This document shows positions 35,479 to 44,187 of a stretch of 64,000 bases of DNA, one piece after another. This DNA is from JBDHBD01 sp039586095. Lineage in GTDB: Bacteria > Gemmatimonadota > Gemmatimonadetes > Palauibacterales > Palauibacteraceae. The notes beneath the pieces were generated by a model. That model ran no database searches. It had not been told where the DNA came from and saw only the letters and a list, made by a program, of their open reading frames with translations. Made by a program: the position numbers and the translations under genes. The DNA lies in NCBI GenBank assembly GCA_039586095.1, contig JBDHLB010000025.1, positions 1 to 64,000 on the forward strand, read 5' to 3'. The stretch's first letter is position 1; each line of letters begins with the position of its first letter.

Positions 35479-35910
35479 CTACGAGCTCTCTGAGGGCGGC
35501 GGATAGCATCTACCGGCCAGAAGATTCTCGAGCGGCAGAAACAGTGGCTCCGGGAGGTCATCCCAGTGAAACCAGCCAACCGCCGACATTTCGTACTCCG
35601 CTACAGGACGGGCCTCACCCCTGGCGTATCGTCCCTCCATCCAGATGGTGATGTAGTGCTTTCCCTCCGCGACGAATACGTCGCTCGTGATCACGCGGAA
35701 CGCGAGACCCTCCACCTCGACTCCGGTCTCCTCTATTGCCTCGCGCGCGGCACATTCCTCCGGTCCCTCCCCCTCGTCCAGATGACCGCCAGGCGTGGAC
35801 CAACTTCCGGAACCGTGCACACCTTGCCGACGGATGAGAAGAACCTCGTCCCCCCTCCTGATGATGACGCCCACCCCGACCCTCGGTCCGCGCTCCACGC
35901 TCGTCCCCAT
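35479..35910 (-). CDS. NUDIX hydrolase
   Basis: A 143-aa NUDIX protein. The NUDIX box is complete: GGHLDEGEGPEECAAREAIE continues into ETGV, matching GX5EX7REUXEEXGU. The order VGVGVIIRRGDEVLLIRRQG then the box, and WFHWDDLPEPLF near the end, is that of MutT/ADP-ribose- or nucleoside-diphosphate-type enzymes with short substrates. The exact substrate is unknown. Two start codons are adjacent (GTG-ATG); the ATG at 35910 is used. It sits in the minus-strand accessory run. Confidence 0.92.
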   Translation of the reverse strand: MGTSVERGPRVGVGVIIRRGDEVLLIRRQGVHGSGSWSTPGGHLDEGEGPEECAAREAIEETGVEVEGLAFRVITSDVFVAEGKHYITIWMEGRYARGEARPVAEYEMSAVGWFHWDDLPEPLFLPLENLLAGRCYPPPSESS

Positions 35911-35971
35911 CACGCTCCGGATCGCCCACTAGATCTCCCAGGCCCCTGGCTTGCACCCAGGCGGCACCCCG

Positions 35972-36418
35972 CTATGACGCGCTCCACGCCAACGCGATGG
36001 CCAGCAGCCCCGTGACCACGTTCGCGACCGCCCAGCCGATCCTAAATGGCGGATTGCTGGTCGAGAGCCGCTGCCCCGCCCGGCGCTGGTTGCCGGTCCA
36101 CATCCAGAAGCCGATCGCATGGTACACGAGTATCACACCGGGGAACCACGCCAGCTTGTAGCCCCAGGAGGCGCCGAGCAGGAGACCCACCCCGGCGATG
36201 CCGTACACCCATCCGATGCAGGCGTCCGCCACCGCGATCGCATGCTCGTATACCTTGTACTCCTCGGGCATTCCCTCTTCCTGCAGGCCAAGCCGCGTAG
36301 CCAGACCCCAGTCGAGAATCGATAGAGTCTGACCCATCCAGTGCAGGGAGAAGCCAACCACGAGGACGAGGACCCCTGCAACGACGTTGTCATACGGGAA
36401 AAGGTCGGACGTGCTCAA
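35972..36418 (-). CDS. Unknown four-helix membrane protein
   Basis: A 148-aa protein with about four transmembrane helices (VVAGVLVLVVGFSLHWMGQT, WVYGIAGVGLLLGASWG, LAWFPGVILVYHAIGFWMW, VANVVTGLLAIALAW). The loop with a Glu-rich EEGMPEEYKVYEHA lies between helices 1 and 2. No family is recognised. The start is TTG, which overlaps the dioxygenase stop as TTGA, so it is coupled to that gene. A role as membrane partner of the exported dioxygenase is possible but only suggested by position. Confidence 0.65.
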   Translation of the reverse strand: MSTSDLFPYDNVVAGVLVLVVGFSLHWMGQTLSILDWGLATRLGLQEEGMPEEYKVYEHAIAVADACIGWVYGIAGVGLLLGASWGYKLAWFPGVILVYHAIGFWMWTGNQRRAGQRLSTSNPPFRIGWAVANVVTGLLAIALAWSAS

Positions 36419-37155
36419 TCGATCTGAAGGCCGATGTCGAATGTGGCCGCGTATCCCTCACCGTCTTCGCGTACATCCAACAGCAGCTGGTCCCCTCCGC
36501 TGCGGTAGATACGATCATCCTGGTTACGCGGTCGCTCGCCCTCCGTCTTCGCGTATGGCTGGCGGGCCAGCAACCGGTCGGTCAGCGAGTCCTCGAAGTA
36601 AAGCTGAGACGTGAACTCGTGGCCCGTCTCAGCTGATGGGTTTGTGCGGATCTTGAAGTGGATGTGGACGGTGCGTCCTGGGTACCAACCTGGGTAGATC
36701 GTCTGAAAGCGCGCGATCCCGGCGGCGTCGGTGATCTGGTGGCCCCGGAGAAACTGCTTGCCGACGGTATTGAACATTCCGTTGATGTCCTCGACGCCCG
36801 AATAGATGCCCATCGCATCGCACTGCCACACGTCCACCAAAGCCGCGGCAAGCGGGTGGCAGCCGGTGGCGTTGAGTTGCGACACCTGTACGGTGAGCTG
36901 CAGAGGTGCGCCCTCGCAAACGGAGCCATCCGTGGGGTCCGAGCGGATGTCCGAGCGCTCCAGTTTCGTGTCGACGAAGTATGGACCTTCGGCTTGACTG
37001 GGGCGCACGATGCAAGCGGGCAATCGGAAGGGCGGCCGCGTGATTGCCTCGAGAGACGAGCCCGTTCCGAGAACCGCGGCACCACTCCAGCCCAGGAGTC
37101 CAAGTGCCTCGCGTCGGCTGAGTACGCGACCCACCTGCTGATCATCGTGCTTCAT
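36415..37155 (-). CDS. Tat-exported intradiol ring-cleavage dioxygenase
   Basis: A 246-aa protein with a twin-arginine-type leader (SRREALGLLGWSGAAVLG) and a single intradiol dioxygenase domain. The non-heme Fe(III) ligands of the family (Tyr, Tyr, His, His) fit VWQCDAMGIYSGVED and IYPGWYPGRTVHIHFK. It lacks the helical N-terminal domain of catechol dioxygenases and resembles the protocatechuate/hydroxyquinol-like exported group of unknown substrate. Ribosome-binding site AAGGAGGG lies 4 nt before the ATG. A 10-bp inverted repeat lies in its leader (37191-37226). No other beta-ketoadipate gene is nearby. Confidence 0.9.
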   Translation of the reverse strand: MKHDDQQVGRVLSRREALGLLGWSGAAVLGTGSSLEAITRPPFRLPACIVRPSQAEGPYFVDTKLERSDIRSDPTDGSVCEGAPLQLTVQVSQLNATGCHPLAAALVDVWQCDAMGIYSGVEDINGMFNTVGKQFLRGHQITDAAGIARFQTIYPGWYPGRTVHIHFKIRTNPSAETGHEFTSQLYFEDSLTDRLLARQPYAKTEGERPRNQDDRIYRSGGDQLLLDVREDGEGYAATFDIGLQID

Positions 37156-37190
37156 CTTCCCTCCTTAGTGACTGGAACTGCCGTCGTGTG

Positions 37191-37226
37191 CACGGTGGCC
37201 TGGAATGGAAAAGGCCGGCCACCGTG
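37191..37226. repeat. 10-bp perfect inverted repeat in dioxygenase leader
   Basis: CACGGTGGCC at 37191 pairs perfectly with GGCCACCGTG at 37217 across a 16-nt loop. It lies 36-71 nt upstream of the dioxygenase ATG in the 262-bp space after the PD40 gene. No U-run follows on the minus strand, so it is more likely a regulatory hairpin or operator than an intrinsic terminator. Confidence 0.6.
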
Positions 37227-37279
37227 ATGCCAGGCATTCTGAAGAATTCGGCTGTCGCGGCGGCCAGATGACGTTCTAG

Positions 37280-37346
37280 AAGTTGCCGGCGCGGCGCCCT
37301 GCACCGTGCTCTATGGAGCGAACGAAGTGAGCGAAAGCGGCAACTT
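37280..37346. repeat. 9-bp inverted repeat enclosing about 49 bp
   Basis: AAGTTGCCG at 37280 pairs perfectly with CGGCAACTT at 37338. The enclosed part has the internal purine-rich repeat GAGCGAACGAAGTGAGCGAA. The overall form, an imperfect long hairpin between unrelated accessory genes, recalls integron recombination sites, but the required end sequences are not present in the right orientation. Confidence 0.5.
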
Positions 37347-37417
37347 TCTTGTTATCTGACTTGCTGTAGCCTCTTGGTAATGCGGCACCGGCCGCACCAC
37401 TACCAATCGTCACTCGG

Positions 37418-38470
37418 TCACCACCATCGCATGTGGCCGTCAAAGTAGACGTTCCAGGTCAGGGCACGGAGGTCGGAACCATCAGCGTTGATCATGAAGA
37501 TCTCCACCCCCGGACAACAGATTTCCCGGAACGGTTCGGTGTCCGGCCCCAGACGTTCCCAGTGGAACAGGATCTTGTCGCCGTCAGGAGACCAAACCGG
37601 CTCTACGCCACCTGATACAGTGGAGTAGGACAAGCCGTCTGGCGATGGCAACTCTGCAGATCCCACCGGGGGGGGAAAGACCCGATCGAGGGCTCCAGTC
37701 CTGATGTCGAGGACGAAAACCCCATATGGCCGCGCCTCCTCCAGGCTGCATCGTTCCTGCACCCGGTCTAAGGGTAGTGGGTTTCCGTCGAACCCGGCCT
37801 CGGTGCTCCCGACCTCACAGTCCCTAGCGGCGAAAGCAATCCTGTTCCCGTCTGGTGACCACCTCCCGCGGTGTCCGTTGATGATGTGCTGAACGTTTTC
37901 TCCGTTCGAATCCATGACAAAGAGGCCGTCGAATCCGTCTCGTCCTTCGCTCTCGAACAAGATCCTCGAGCCGTCGGGGTGCCAATCGGGAAACTCGTCC
38001 CACCCTCTCCAATCAGTCAGCCGCTGAAGCAACTTGCCGTCCAGGGAGATTGTGTAGATCTCGGGATTCCCGTCGCGGGTGGAGACGAAGGCGAGCCTCT
38101 CCCCATCTGGGGAGAAGTCCGGCTGACCGTCATAGGCCGGGTCGCGAGTGAGTCTTCGAATTTCGCTCCCATCTGGATTCATGAGGAAGACGTCGGTCTC
38201 CCCCTTAATGTCATTGGCCGCGTTGTCGAGTTGGCGATCTGATGAGAACGCAATGAACTCTCCACTCGGCGACCAAGTGGGCATTGAGCTGTGACCGGAG
38301 CCCAACTCACCCGTTGTGAAGGTCAACCGCCGAACGTTCGATCCGTCAGCGTCCATGACGTACACATCTTGAATGCCATCTCGGGAGGAGCTGAAGAGGA
38401 TCTCCCCTTCTTGCTGGGCGCACCCAGCGAACAACACAAGCACGAGGCCGAACGATAGAGCTTCACGCAT
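37418..38470 (-). CDS. PD40/TolB-like beta-propeller lipoprotein
   Basis: A 350-aa protein with a lipoprotein signal (LFAGCAQQ) and at least five PD40 blades, each with the pattern WSPDGxxIxFxS: TWSPSGEFIAFSSDRQ, DFSPDGERLAFVSTRDG, DWHPDGSRILFESEGRD, RWSPDGNRIAFAARD and VWSPDGDKILFHWER. Blades are linked by VFLMNPDGSEIRRLT-type strands. No protease domain is attached. Such propellers act as periplasmic scaffolds or sensors. ATG start with AAAGGG upstream. Its upstream region is a 555-bp gene-poor stretch with a dispersed repeat. Confidence 0.87.
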   Translation of the reverse strand: MREALSFGLVLVLFAGCAQQEGEILFSSSRDGIQDVYVMDADGSNVRRLTFTTGELGSGHSSMPTWSPSGEFIAFSSDRQLDNAANDIKGETDVFLMNPDGSEIRRLTRDPAYDGQPDFSPDGERLAFVSTRDGNPEIYTISLDGKLLQRLTDWRGWDEFPDWHPDGSRILFESEGRDGFDGLFVMDSNGENVQHIINGHRGRWSPDGNRIAFAARDCEVGSTEAGFDGNPLPLDRVQERCSLEEARPYGVFVLDIRTGALDRVFPPPVGSAELPSPDGLSYSTVSGGVEPVWSPDGDKILFHWERLGPDTEPFREICCPGVEIFMINADGSDLRALTWNVYFDGHMRWW

Positions 38471-39025
38471 CTGTTACCCTTTACTCATCGGGCATCTCGC
38501 AAACCTGTCCAGTGCCGTCTGACAATGGCCTAAGCATGTCAGATAACTCATCGGTTCGCGATGTACGTCGCAAGAATACTCTATCTGTACCTGCGCGAGG
38601 GTTGGCGCCGTTGTGCGCGAATCAGACGCCATCTGTCTCCGCGTCGGCCATCAGCGTGTCCAACGGACTCCGAATGCGCGCCAGGTCACTCCAGGTTACG
38701 CGCGTGGAGATTTCCGTCCTACGGCGTGACATCTCGCACCCTCGAGTCGGGAATTCCCTTCGTGTAGCCAGGTTCACGACACGGAGAATGGGACGCCGAA
38801 TCAAGCGGGGATTAACTGTGGGCCCGATCCCACCACTGCCCTCGGCGGAAACGCCGCGCGGGCCCTTCACGCAGCGAACCTCGAGGCGCCGCGGAGGAGA
38901 CCCCGCAGCGCGCCGAGCTGTCGAAGCGACCGCGATCGCTGAGCGCGAGGAGGCTCCGGAGCATCGGGCGCCGGCAGCGAGTGCAGGGGAGGGCCCGCCG
39001 GCGTTGCAGCTGACTGACCGCCAGC
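38471..39025. other. 555-bp gene-poor region upstream of PD40 gene
   Basis: No convincing gene is seen. It holds a copy of the 143-bp dispersed repeat (38851-38992). A 36-aa minus-strand frame (38622-38732, ending ADAETDGV) has no ribosome-binding site and no known match, so I do not call it. The remaining sequence near 38471-38600 is less GC-rich than its neighbours, which fits a promoter region for the PD40 gene. Confidence 0.6.
38851..38992 (-). repeat. Dispersed structured repeat, copy A
   Basis: The left arm 38851-38910 matches 54146-54205 at 56 of 60 positions, including an exact 32-bp core beginning TCGAGGCGCCGCGGAGGAGA. A 33-bp centre (38911-38943) is unrelated to that of copy B but has the same length. 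The right arm 38944-38992 again matches (shared GCGAGGAGGCTCCG and GGCGCCGGCAGCGAG). It ends 33 nt downstream of the queE stop on the same (minus) strand. Arms can pair through GAxCCTC and GAGGCTC. Confidence 0.85.
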
Positions 39026-39667
39026 TCAGACCCCCCGCGTCTCCGGATCCCAGATGAACTTGTGCAGCTGGAGCTGCATGCGGACCTCGAGCCCATCGCG
39101 CAGGATCCACTCGGCGAGTTCCTGGCGGTCCATGCCCTCGAACTCCGGCGAGAAGTGGACCACGTAGCGCTCGAGCCCGCGCCGGCGCACTTGGGCGCGA
39201 GCCCACTCGTAGTCCCCGCGATCCGCGATCACGAACTTGAGCTCGTCCCGCGCCGGATCGAGGTGCTCCAGATTCGACCAGTCGTTCGAGCTCTCCTCGC
39301 CGCTGGCCGGACACTTGAAATCCACGATCTTGATCACGGCCGAAGGCACGCGGGTCACCGGCACGCTGCCGCTCGTCTCGCACAGCACGGCATAGCCTCG
39401 TTCGAGCAGATGCTCGGCGAGCTCTCCGATGTCGTGCTGTAGCAGAGGCTCGCCGCCGGTCAGCTCCACCAGACGACAGTTGCCACCGAGCCTGTCGACC
39501 TCGGCCAGAATCTCGTCGATCGACAGATCCCGACCTCCGAAGAAGGAGTATTCGGTATCGCACCACGTGCAGCGCAGGTTGCAGCCCGTCGTACGCACGA
39601 AGACGCATGGCTGACCGGCGTAGCTCGACTCGCCCTGGATCGAGTGGAAGATCTCGGTGATGCGCAC
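39026..39667 (-). CDS. queE: 7-carboxy-7-deazaguanine synthase
   Basis: A 213-aa radical-SAM enzyme. The cluster motif CxxxCxxC is present as GCNLRCTWCDTEYSF. SIQGESSYAGQPCVFVRTTG precedes it, and VELTGGEPLLQ is the SAM-binding GGE. The sequence matches QueE, which converts 6-carboxy-tetrahydropterin to 7-carboxy-7-deazaguanine on the path to queuosine or related 7-deazaguanine DNA modifications. queC and queD are not in the window. Start GTG lies 4 bp after the peptidase stop, so they are cotranscribed. A dispersed repeat copy follows its stop. Confidence 0.92.
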   Translation of the reverse strand: MRITEIFHSIQGESSYAGQPCVFVRTTGCNLRCTWCDTEYSFFGGRDLSIDEILAEVDRLGGNCRLVELTGGEPLLQHDIGELAEHLLERGYAVLCETSGSVPVTRVPSAVIKIVDFKCPASGEESSNDWSNLEHLDPARDELKFVIADRGDYEWARAQVRRRGLERYVVHFSPEFEGMDRQELAEWILRDGLEVRMQLQLHKFIWDPETRGV

Positions 39668-39671
39668 GCCG

Positions 39672-41996
39672 CTATGGAACCAGTTCGACGCCCGGCGCGA
39701 GCCGCTCCACCAGGAAGTCGGTCAGGAGACGGTGCAGGTTCACACGGGTCGTGGCGCCGGAGATCCCGTGGCGCTTATTCGGATACAGCCGCATCTCAAA
39801 CTGCTTGTCCGCCTGCTCGAGGGCCTGGGCCATGAGCAGCGTGTTCTGGGAGTGCACGTTGTCATCGCCCGTTCCGTGCACGATCAGCAGATCGGATTCC
39901 AGTTTCTCCGCGTGTGAGAGCGGAGAGCCGACCGCATAGCCTTCCGGGTTCTCCTGCGGCGTCCGCATGAACCGCTCGGTGTAGATCGTATCGTAGAGCT
40001 GCCAGTGGCTCACAGGCGCTACCGACGCGCCCGCCGCGATCGCGCCTCCACTGAGCAGCGTCGCATTGAGCGTCATGTAGCCGCCGTAGCTCCAGCCCCA
40101 GATGCCGATACGGTTCGCATCCACGTATGGCACTGATCCGAAATGTTCGGCGGCCGCGAGCTGGTCGGCCGTCTCCAGCTGTCCGAGCTTCAGATACGTC
40201 TGCTTCTTGAAGTCACGCCCGCGCGCCCCGGTGCCCCGATTGTCGACGCTCGCCACGAGTACACCCTGCTGTGCGAGGTAGTGGAACCAGAGGAGCCGTG
40301 ATCCACCCCACCGGTCCACTACGGTCTGCGAGCCGGGCCCGCCATACACGTACAGCAACAATCCGTAGCGTCGGTTCGGATCGAAATCCGGCGGTCGGAC
40401 CAGATACGCGTTGAGCGGCGTTCCGTCGGCCGCCGGTACGGTCAGGAACTCGACCGTGCCGAGCTGGATCTCGTCCAGCCGTGCGTGCAGTTCCGAGTTG
40501 TCGATCAGCTCGCGCACCGGCTCGAGCGTTACTGCCTCGATCCCACCGACCGGCGTGACGGCTTCCGCCCCGACCCGCACGAGCGTCGTGACCGTCGGCG
40601 TCGTGATCATCGAGTGCGTGTGGATGCCCAACCGGGCGTCGGGACTCAGCTCCAATCCATGACTTCCGCGACCGCCGGCCAGCACGTACGGCTCGCCACC
40701 GCGCAGAGGGACAGCCAGGAGGGTGCGGGTGAGCGGACTCTCGTAGGCGGCCGTGACGTACACGAGCGCTCGCTCTTCATCGACACCGTCCACAGAGGCC
40801 AGCTCCCACTCGCCCTGTGTGAGCTGCCGCTCGAGGCTCCCGTCGCGGCGGTAGAGATACAGGTGGCGCCACCCGTCGCGCTCGCTGGTCCACAGGAAGC
40901 GCTCCCCGTCGCCCAGCCATGCCAGGTCGTCGTGCACGTCGACCCAGGCGTCATCGATTTCGGCGAACACCAGGCTCGTCGCCCCGGTTCGGGCATCGCC
41001 GGCCAGCAGGTCCAGCCGATTCTGGTGCCGATTCAAACGCTGGATGAACACTTCGTCCGAAGAGGCCGCCCACTCCATGCGAGCGATGTAGATGTCTTCT
41101 TCCTCCCCCACATCGAACCACTTGGTCTCGCCGGTCGCGAGCTCGAGCGAGCCGACCCGCACCTTGGAGTTCGCGGCCCCGGCCTTGGGGTAGCGAATCG
41201 GGATCAGCTCGGGATAGAGCTGCGTTTCGTCGATCAGGTGGAACAGCTCGATCGGGCTCTGGTCGAGTTGCCAGTACGCGATCCGGCTTCCGTCCGGGCT
41301 CCATCGGAACGCGTCCCGCAGGTTGAGCTCTTCCTCGTAGACCCAGTCGGTCGTTCCGTTGATGATCGTCTCGCTGCCGTCGCTGGTGAGCGCTCGCTCC
41401 TCGCCCGTCTCGAGATCGGTCAGATACAGGTTGTGGTCTCGCACGAACGCGACGTGCCGTGCGTCGGGCGAGAACTTGGCGAACATCTGCCAGCCTTCAC
41501 TTCGGCTGACCGGCGTCAGCGCACGCGACGACAGGTCGAACACCCAGTGTTCGCCTTTCGTCCGGGCCCTCCACACTTGCTGGGCGTTCGTGAAGATCAG
41601 CACGCGCTGCTCATCGGCCGAGAAGGTGAACTCGTCGATGTCGAGCGACTCGTCGGCGCCGGCGGGCAGGAGCTCGGTGCCCGCGATGAGCCGGTCTCGT
41701 TCACCGCTCAGCGCATCCACCATCCATAGCTCGTCCGCCCCGTCGTCCGCACGCTCCACGACCGCCCAGCGGCGTCCGTCCTTCAGCCAGGTGACCGAGA
41801 AGGACTCGCCCGCGAAATCACGCGTGCCGTGGATGCGCTCGATGCTGAAAGCCGCTGCCGGTGCCGGCTCCACGGCGGGCTGCTGTGCGACCGCCTCTGG
41901 AGTCGCGGGCGCCATGAAAGCCAGGCCGGCGAGGGCCAGGACAGGGCGCCGCCAGGAGGCGCGCCGGTGCGCAAGCGAAGGGGCGATATGGCTCAT
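39672..41996 (-). CDS. Dipeptidyl-peptidase IV-like serine peptidase (S9B)
   Basis: A 774-aa secreted peptidase with a signal peptide (LALAGLAFMAPATPEAVAQ). The N-terminal half is an eight-bladed DPP-IV propeller with the Glu pair for substrate amino-terminus binding at DWVYEEELNLRDAF. The C-terminal alpha/beta hydrolase domain has the nucleophile GWSYGGYMTL, the Asp in HGTGDDNVH and the His in YPNKRHGI. It would release N-terminal X-Pro dipeptides in the periplasm or outside. ATG at 41996 is chosen to give a proper signal peptide; the frame is open to 42080. Cotranscribed with queE. Confidence 0.93.
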   Translation of the reverse strand: MSHIAPSLAHRRASWRRPVLALAGLAFMAPATPEAVAQQPAVEPAPAAAFSIERIHGTRDFAGESFSVTWLKDGRRWAVVERADDGADELWMVDALSGERDRLIAGTELLPAGADESLDIDEFTFSADEQRVLIFTNAQQVWRARTKGEHWVFDLSSRALTPVSRSEGWQMFAKFSPDARHVAFVRDHNLYLTDLETGEERALTSDGSETIINGTTDWVYEEELNLRDAFRWSPDGSRIAYWQLDQSPIELFHLIDETQLYPELIPIRYPKAGAANSKVRVGSLELATGETKWFDVGEEEDIYIARMEWAASSDEVFIQRLNRHQNRLDLLAGDARTGATSLVFAEIDDAWVDVHDDLAWLGDGERFLWTSERDGWRHLYLYRRDGSLERQLTQGEWELASVDGVDEERALVYVTAAYESPLTRTLLAVPLRGGEPYVLAGGRGSHGLELSPDARLGIHTHSMITTPTVTTLVRVGAEAVTPVGGIEAVTLEPVRELIDNSELHARLDEIQLGTVEFLTVPAADGTPLNAYLVRPPDFDPNRRYGLLLYVYGGPGSQTVVDRWGGSRLLWFHYLAQQGVLVASVDNRGTGARGRDFKKQTYLKLGQLETADQLAAAEHFGSVPYVDANRIGIWGWSYGGYMTLNATLLSGGAIAAGASVAPVSHWQLYDTIYTERFMRTPQENPEGYAVGSPLSHAEKLESDLLIVHGTGDDNVHSQNTLLMAQALEQADKQFEMRLYPNKRHGISGATTRVNLHRLLTDFLVERLAPGVELVP

Positions 41997-42087
41997 TCGT
42001 CGATCTCTTTCCCTGTATCTGTCAGTCTTGTCTGTCGAGAGGCGCTCTGACTCGAACGTCCGTGTGGCGCGGCCTCCCACGCTCTTC

Positions 42088-43503
42088 TCAGGTCGCGATC
42101 CCCGGCTTCGTCATGGCCTCGAAGTCGACGATGCGGTCCAGCTCCTCTTCGGAGAGAAGTCCTTCGTCGAGCACCACCTCACGCAGGGTCATCTCGTCGG
42201 CGAGCGACCGTTTCGCCACCTCGGCGGCCTTGTCGTACCCGATCGCCGGGGCCAGCGCCGTCGCCAGAGCGGCCGTCGATTCGGCGTTTCTCCGGCAGCG
42301 TTCACGATTCGCGGTCAGCCCGCTTACACAGCGGTCGGCGAACTCACGGCTCACGTTCGAGAGGATGCCCACGCTCTCGAGCAGATTGTGGATCATGACG
42401 GGAATCATGACGTTGAGCTCGAAATCGCCGCCCTGACCGCCGATCGTGATCGCCGCGTCGTTCCCGATCACCTGCGCGGCGACCTGCCGCACCGACTCGG
42501 CCATCACGGGATTCACCTTCCCCGGCATGATCGACGAGCCCGGCTGGACGGCCGGCAGGTTGAGCTCGCCCAAGCCGGTACGTGGGCCGGAGCCGAGCCA
42601 GCGGACGTCGTTGGCGATCTTCATCAGGCTGCAGGCGATGGTCTTCAGCATGCCGCTCGCTTCCACCACCGCATCCCGACCCCCCTGTGCCTCGAAGTGG
42701 TTGTCGGCCTCGCGAAACGGCAGATCGAACAGCTCCGACAGCCCGGCCGCCATTCGCCCGGCAAACTCGGGGTGCGTGTTGATGCCCGTACCGACCGCGG
42801 TTCCCCCGATCGCCAGCTCGCCGAGCGAGTCGCGCAGCCTGCGAAGCCGCTCGATGCCATGCTCGACCTGGCTCGCATAGCCGCTGAACTCCTGTCCGAG
42901 GCGCACGGGCGTGGCGTCCATCAGGTGCGTTCGGCCCGCCTTCATCACGTCGTCGAACGCGTCCGCTTTGGCCTCGAGGGCCGCCTGGAGGTGCTGGAGA
43001 GCCGGAATGAGCTCCTGCTCGATCGCGACCAGGGCGGAGACGTGCACGGCCGTCGGGATGGCGTCGTTACTGGACTGGCCGATGTTCACGTGGTCGTTCG
43101 GGTGCACGGGGTCCCGCGAGCCCACTTCCCCGCCCATCAGCTGGATCGCCCGGTTCGCGATGACCTCGTTCGCGTTCATGTTCGTCGACGTACCGGAGCC
43201 GGTCTGGAAGATGTCGAGCACGAAATGCTCGTCCAGCTCGCCCTCCATCACCTCGCGGGCGGCCTGGCTGATCGCGTCGGCCCGCTCGCCGTCGAGCAGC
43301 TCGAGCTCGCGGTTCACCCTGGCAGCGACCAGCTTGATGGCGCCGAGCGCCCGGATGAAGCGGCGGTCGAACCTGAGCTTGCTGATCGGGAAGTTCTGGC
43401 GTGCCCGCTCGGTCTGCGCACCGTACAGCATGTGCGCCGGAATGTGCATCTCGCCCATGGAGTCACGCTCGACACGGGGGTCGGTGGTCGCTGAGCTATT
43501 CAT
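42088..43503 (-). CDS. fumC: Class II fumarate hydratase
   Basis: A 471-aa fumarase of the argininosuccinate lyase superfamily. It starts with the usual ERDSMGEMHIPAHMLYGAQT, and contains TGSGTSTNMNANEVIANRA, HPNDHVNIGQSSNDAIPTA and the signature GSSIMPGKVNPVM with the catalytic Ser loop. Length matches FumC (about 465 aa). It hydrates fumarate to L-malate in the TCA cycle and needs no Fe-S cluster, so it is oxygen-stable. ATG start with a weak GAGAGAT upstream. It precedes the DPP-IV gene by 91 bp on the same strand. Confidence 0.96.
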   Translation of the reverse strand: MNSSATTDPRVERDSMGEMHIPAHMLYGAQTERARQNFPISKLRFDRRFIRALGAIKLVAARVNRELELLDGERADAISQAAREVMEGELDEHFVLDIFQTGSGTSTNMNANEVIANRAIQLMGGEVGSRDPVHPNDHVNIGQSSNDAIPTAVHVSALVAIEQELIPALQHLQAALEAKADAFDDVMKAGRTHLMDATPVRLGQEFSGYASQVEHGIERLRRLRDSLGELAIGGTAVGTGINTHPEFAGRMAAGLSELFDLPFREADNHFEAQGGRDAVVEASGMLKTIACSLMKIANDVRWLGSGPRTGLGELNLPAVQPGSSIMPGKVNPVMAESVRQVAAQVIGNDAAITIGGQGGDFELNVMIPVMIHNLLESVGILSNVSREFADRCVSGLTANRERCRRNAESTAALATALAPAIGYDKAAEVAKRSLADEMTLREVVLDEGLLSEEELDRIVDFEAMTKPGIAT

Positions 43504-43562
43504 CGTTCGATCTCTCGTGGTTTATTGTCCCATTAAGAGGTGACGGAGGCTGGGGCGAGTTC

Positions 43563-43586
43563 CACCGGGCCACCGGGCCACCGGGC
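43563..43586. repeat. 8-bp tandem repeat, three copies
   Basis: CACCGGGC occurs three times without spacing at 43563, 43571 and 43579, in the 120-bp space between fumC and the DUF192 gene. Probably simple slippage; no function can be read from it. Confidence 0.8.
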
Positions 43587-43597
43587 GACGGGGTCGG

Positions 43598-43624
43598 AGC
43601 GATCGATTCTCGAAACCGATCGCT
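43598..43624 (-). terminator. Hairpin directly after DUF192 stop
   Basis: AGCGATCG at 43598 pairs with CGATCGCT at 43617 across an 11-nt loop. It touches the stop codon of the minus-strand DUF192 gene. The following minus-strand bases are GC-rich, not U-rich, so it could act with Rho or protect the mRNA end rather than terminate by itself. Confidence 0.35.
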
Positions 43625-44187
43625 TAGAACTCCACCTGAGCTCCCACGTCCACCTCGTAGTCGCCGAACCACCCCAGTCGCATCTCGAGGGCGTACATGG
43701 CGGGCCTCCGCGACAGGTACGTCTGTTCGGTGAGCGGCTCCATCTGCTGGATGTCCACGATCCGGCCACCGGCGTCGATGAACGCGATGTCCAGCGGCAG
43801 CGGCGTGTTCTTCATCCAGAACGAGAGCGTCTGCTCCTGCGGATAGACGAAGAGCATGCCTTCGTTCTCCGGGAGCGAATCGCGGAACATCAGCCCCCGC
43901 TCCCGCTCGGCGGGCTCATCGGCCACTTCTGCGAGAACCTCCATCCCCGCGACCCGTATGACGACCTGGCCCGAGCGGGTGTTGGCCTGCGCGGTCTCAC
44001 CAGACTCCTGGTCCGATGTCACGATCCGGGCGGGCGGCGCGCTCCGCTCCGCCCCGTCGCCGCTCGCCGGCTGGCATCCGATCATGCCGACCAGACCTGC
44101 CACGACGGCCGCCGCCAGGCCCGGTATCACGGGTGTCGAGGGGCTCGGTAAGCCCGAAGAGCTCGGTTGGGGGATTTTGCCAGCCAT
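43624..44187 (-). CDS. DUF192 family lipoprotein
   Basis: A 187-aa protein with a lipoprotein-type signal (VAGLVGMIGCQPASG, Cys at about residue 38). The DUF192 domain is complete: ERERGLMFRDSLPENEGMLF, then TLSFWMKNTPLPLDIAFIDA, GRIVDIQQMEPLTEQTY and ALEMRLGWF. The family is a small beta-fold of unknown function, common in exported proteins. ATG start. The leader is 360 bp and divergent from the unknown gene at 44549. Confidence 0.9.
   Translation of the reverse strand: MAGKIPQPSSSGLPSPSTPVIPGLAAAVVAGLVGMIGCQPASGDGAERSAPPARIVTSDQESGETAQANTRSGQVVIRVAGMEVLAEVADEPAERERGLMFRDSLPENEGMLFVYPQEQTLSFWMKNTPLPLDIAFIDAGGRIVDIQQMEPLTEQTYLSRRPAMYALEMRLGWFGDYEVDVGAQVEF

Noticed and set aside
37280..37346. 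Integron attC site
   Set aside because: The hairpin ends are GTTGCCG and CGGCAAC rather than RYYYAAC and GTTRRRY, the orientation is reversed, and no integrase gene is in the window.
38622..38732. 36-aa minus-strand ORF upstream of the PD40 gene
   Set aside because: No ribosome-binding site, no family resemblance and no coupling to a neighbour.
41359..43494. 711-codon plus-strand frame antisense to the DPP-IV gene and fumC
   Set aside because: It covers two well-identified genes on the minus strand and has no recognisable domain.
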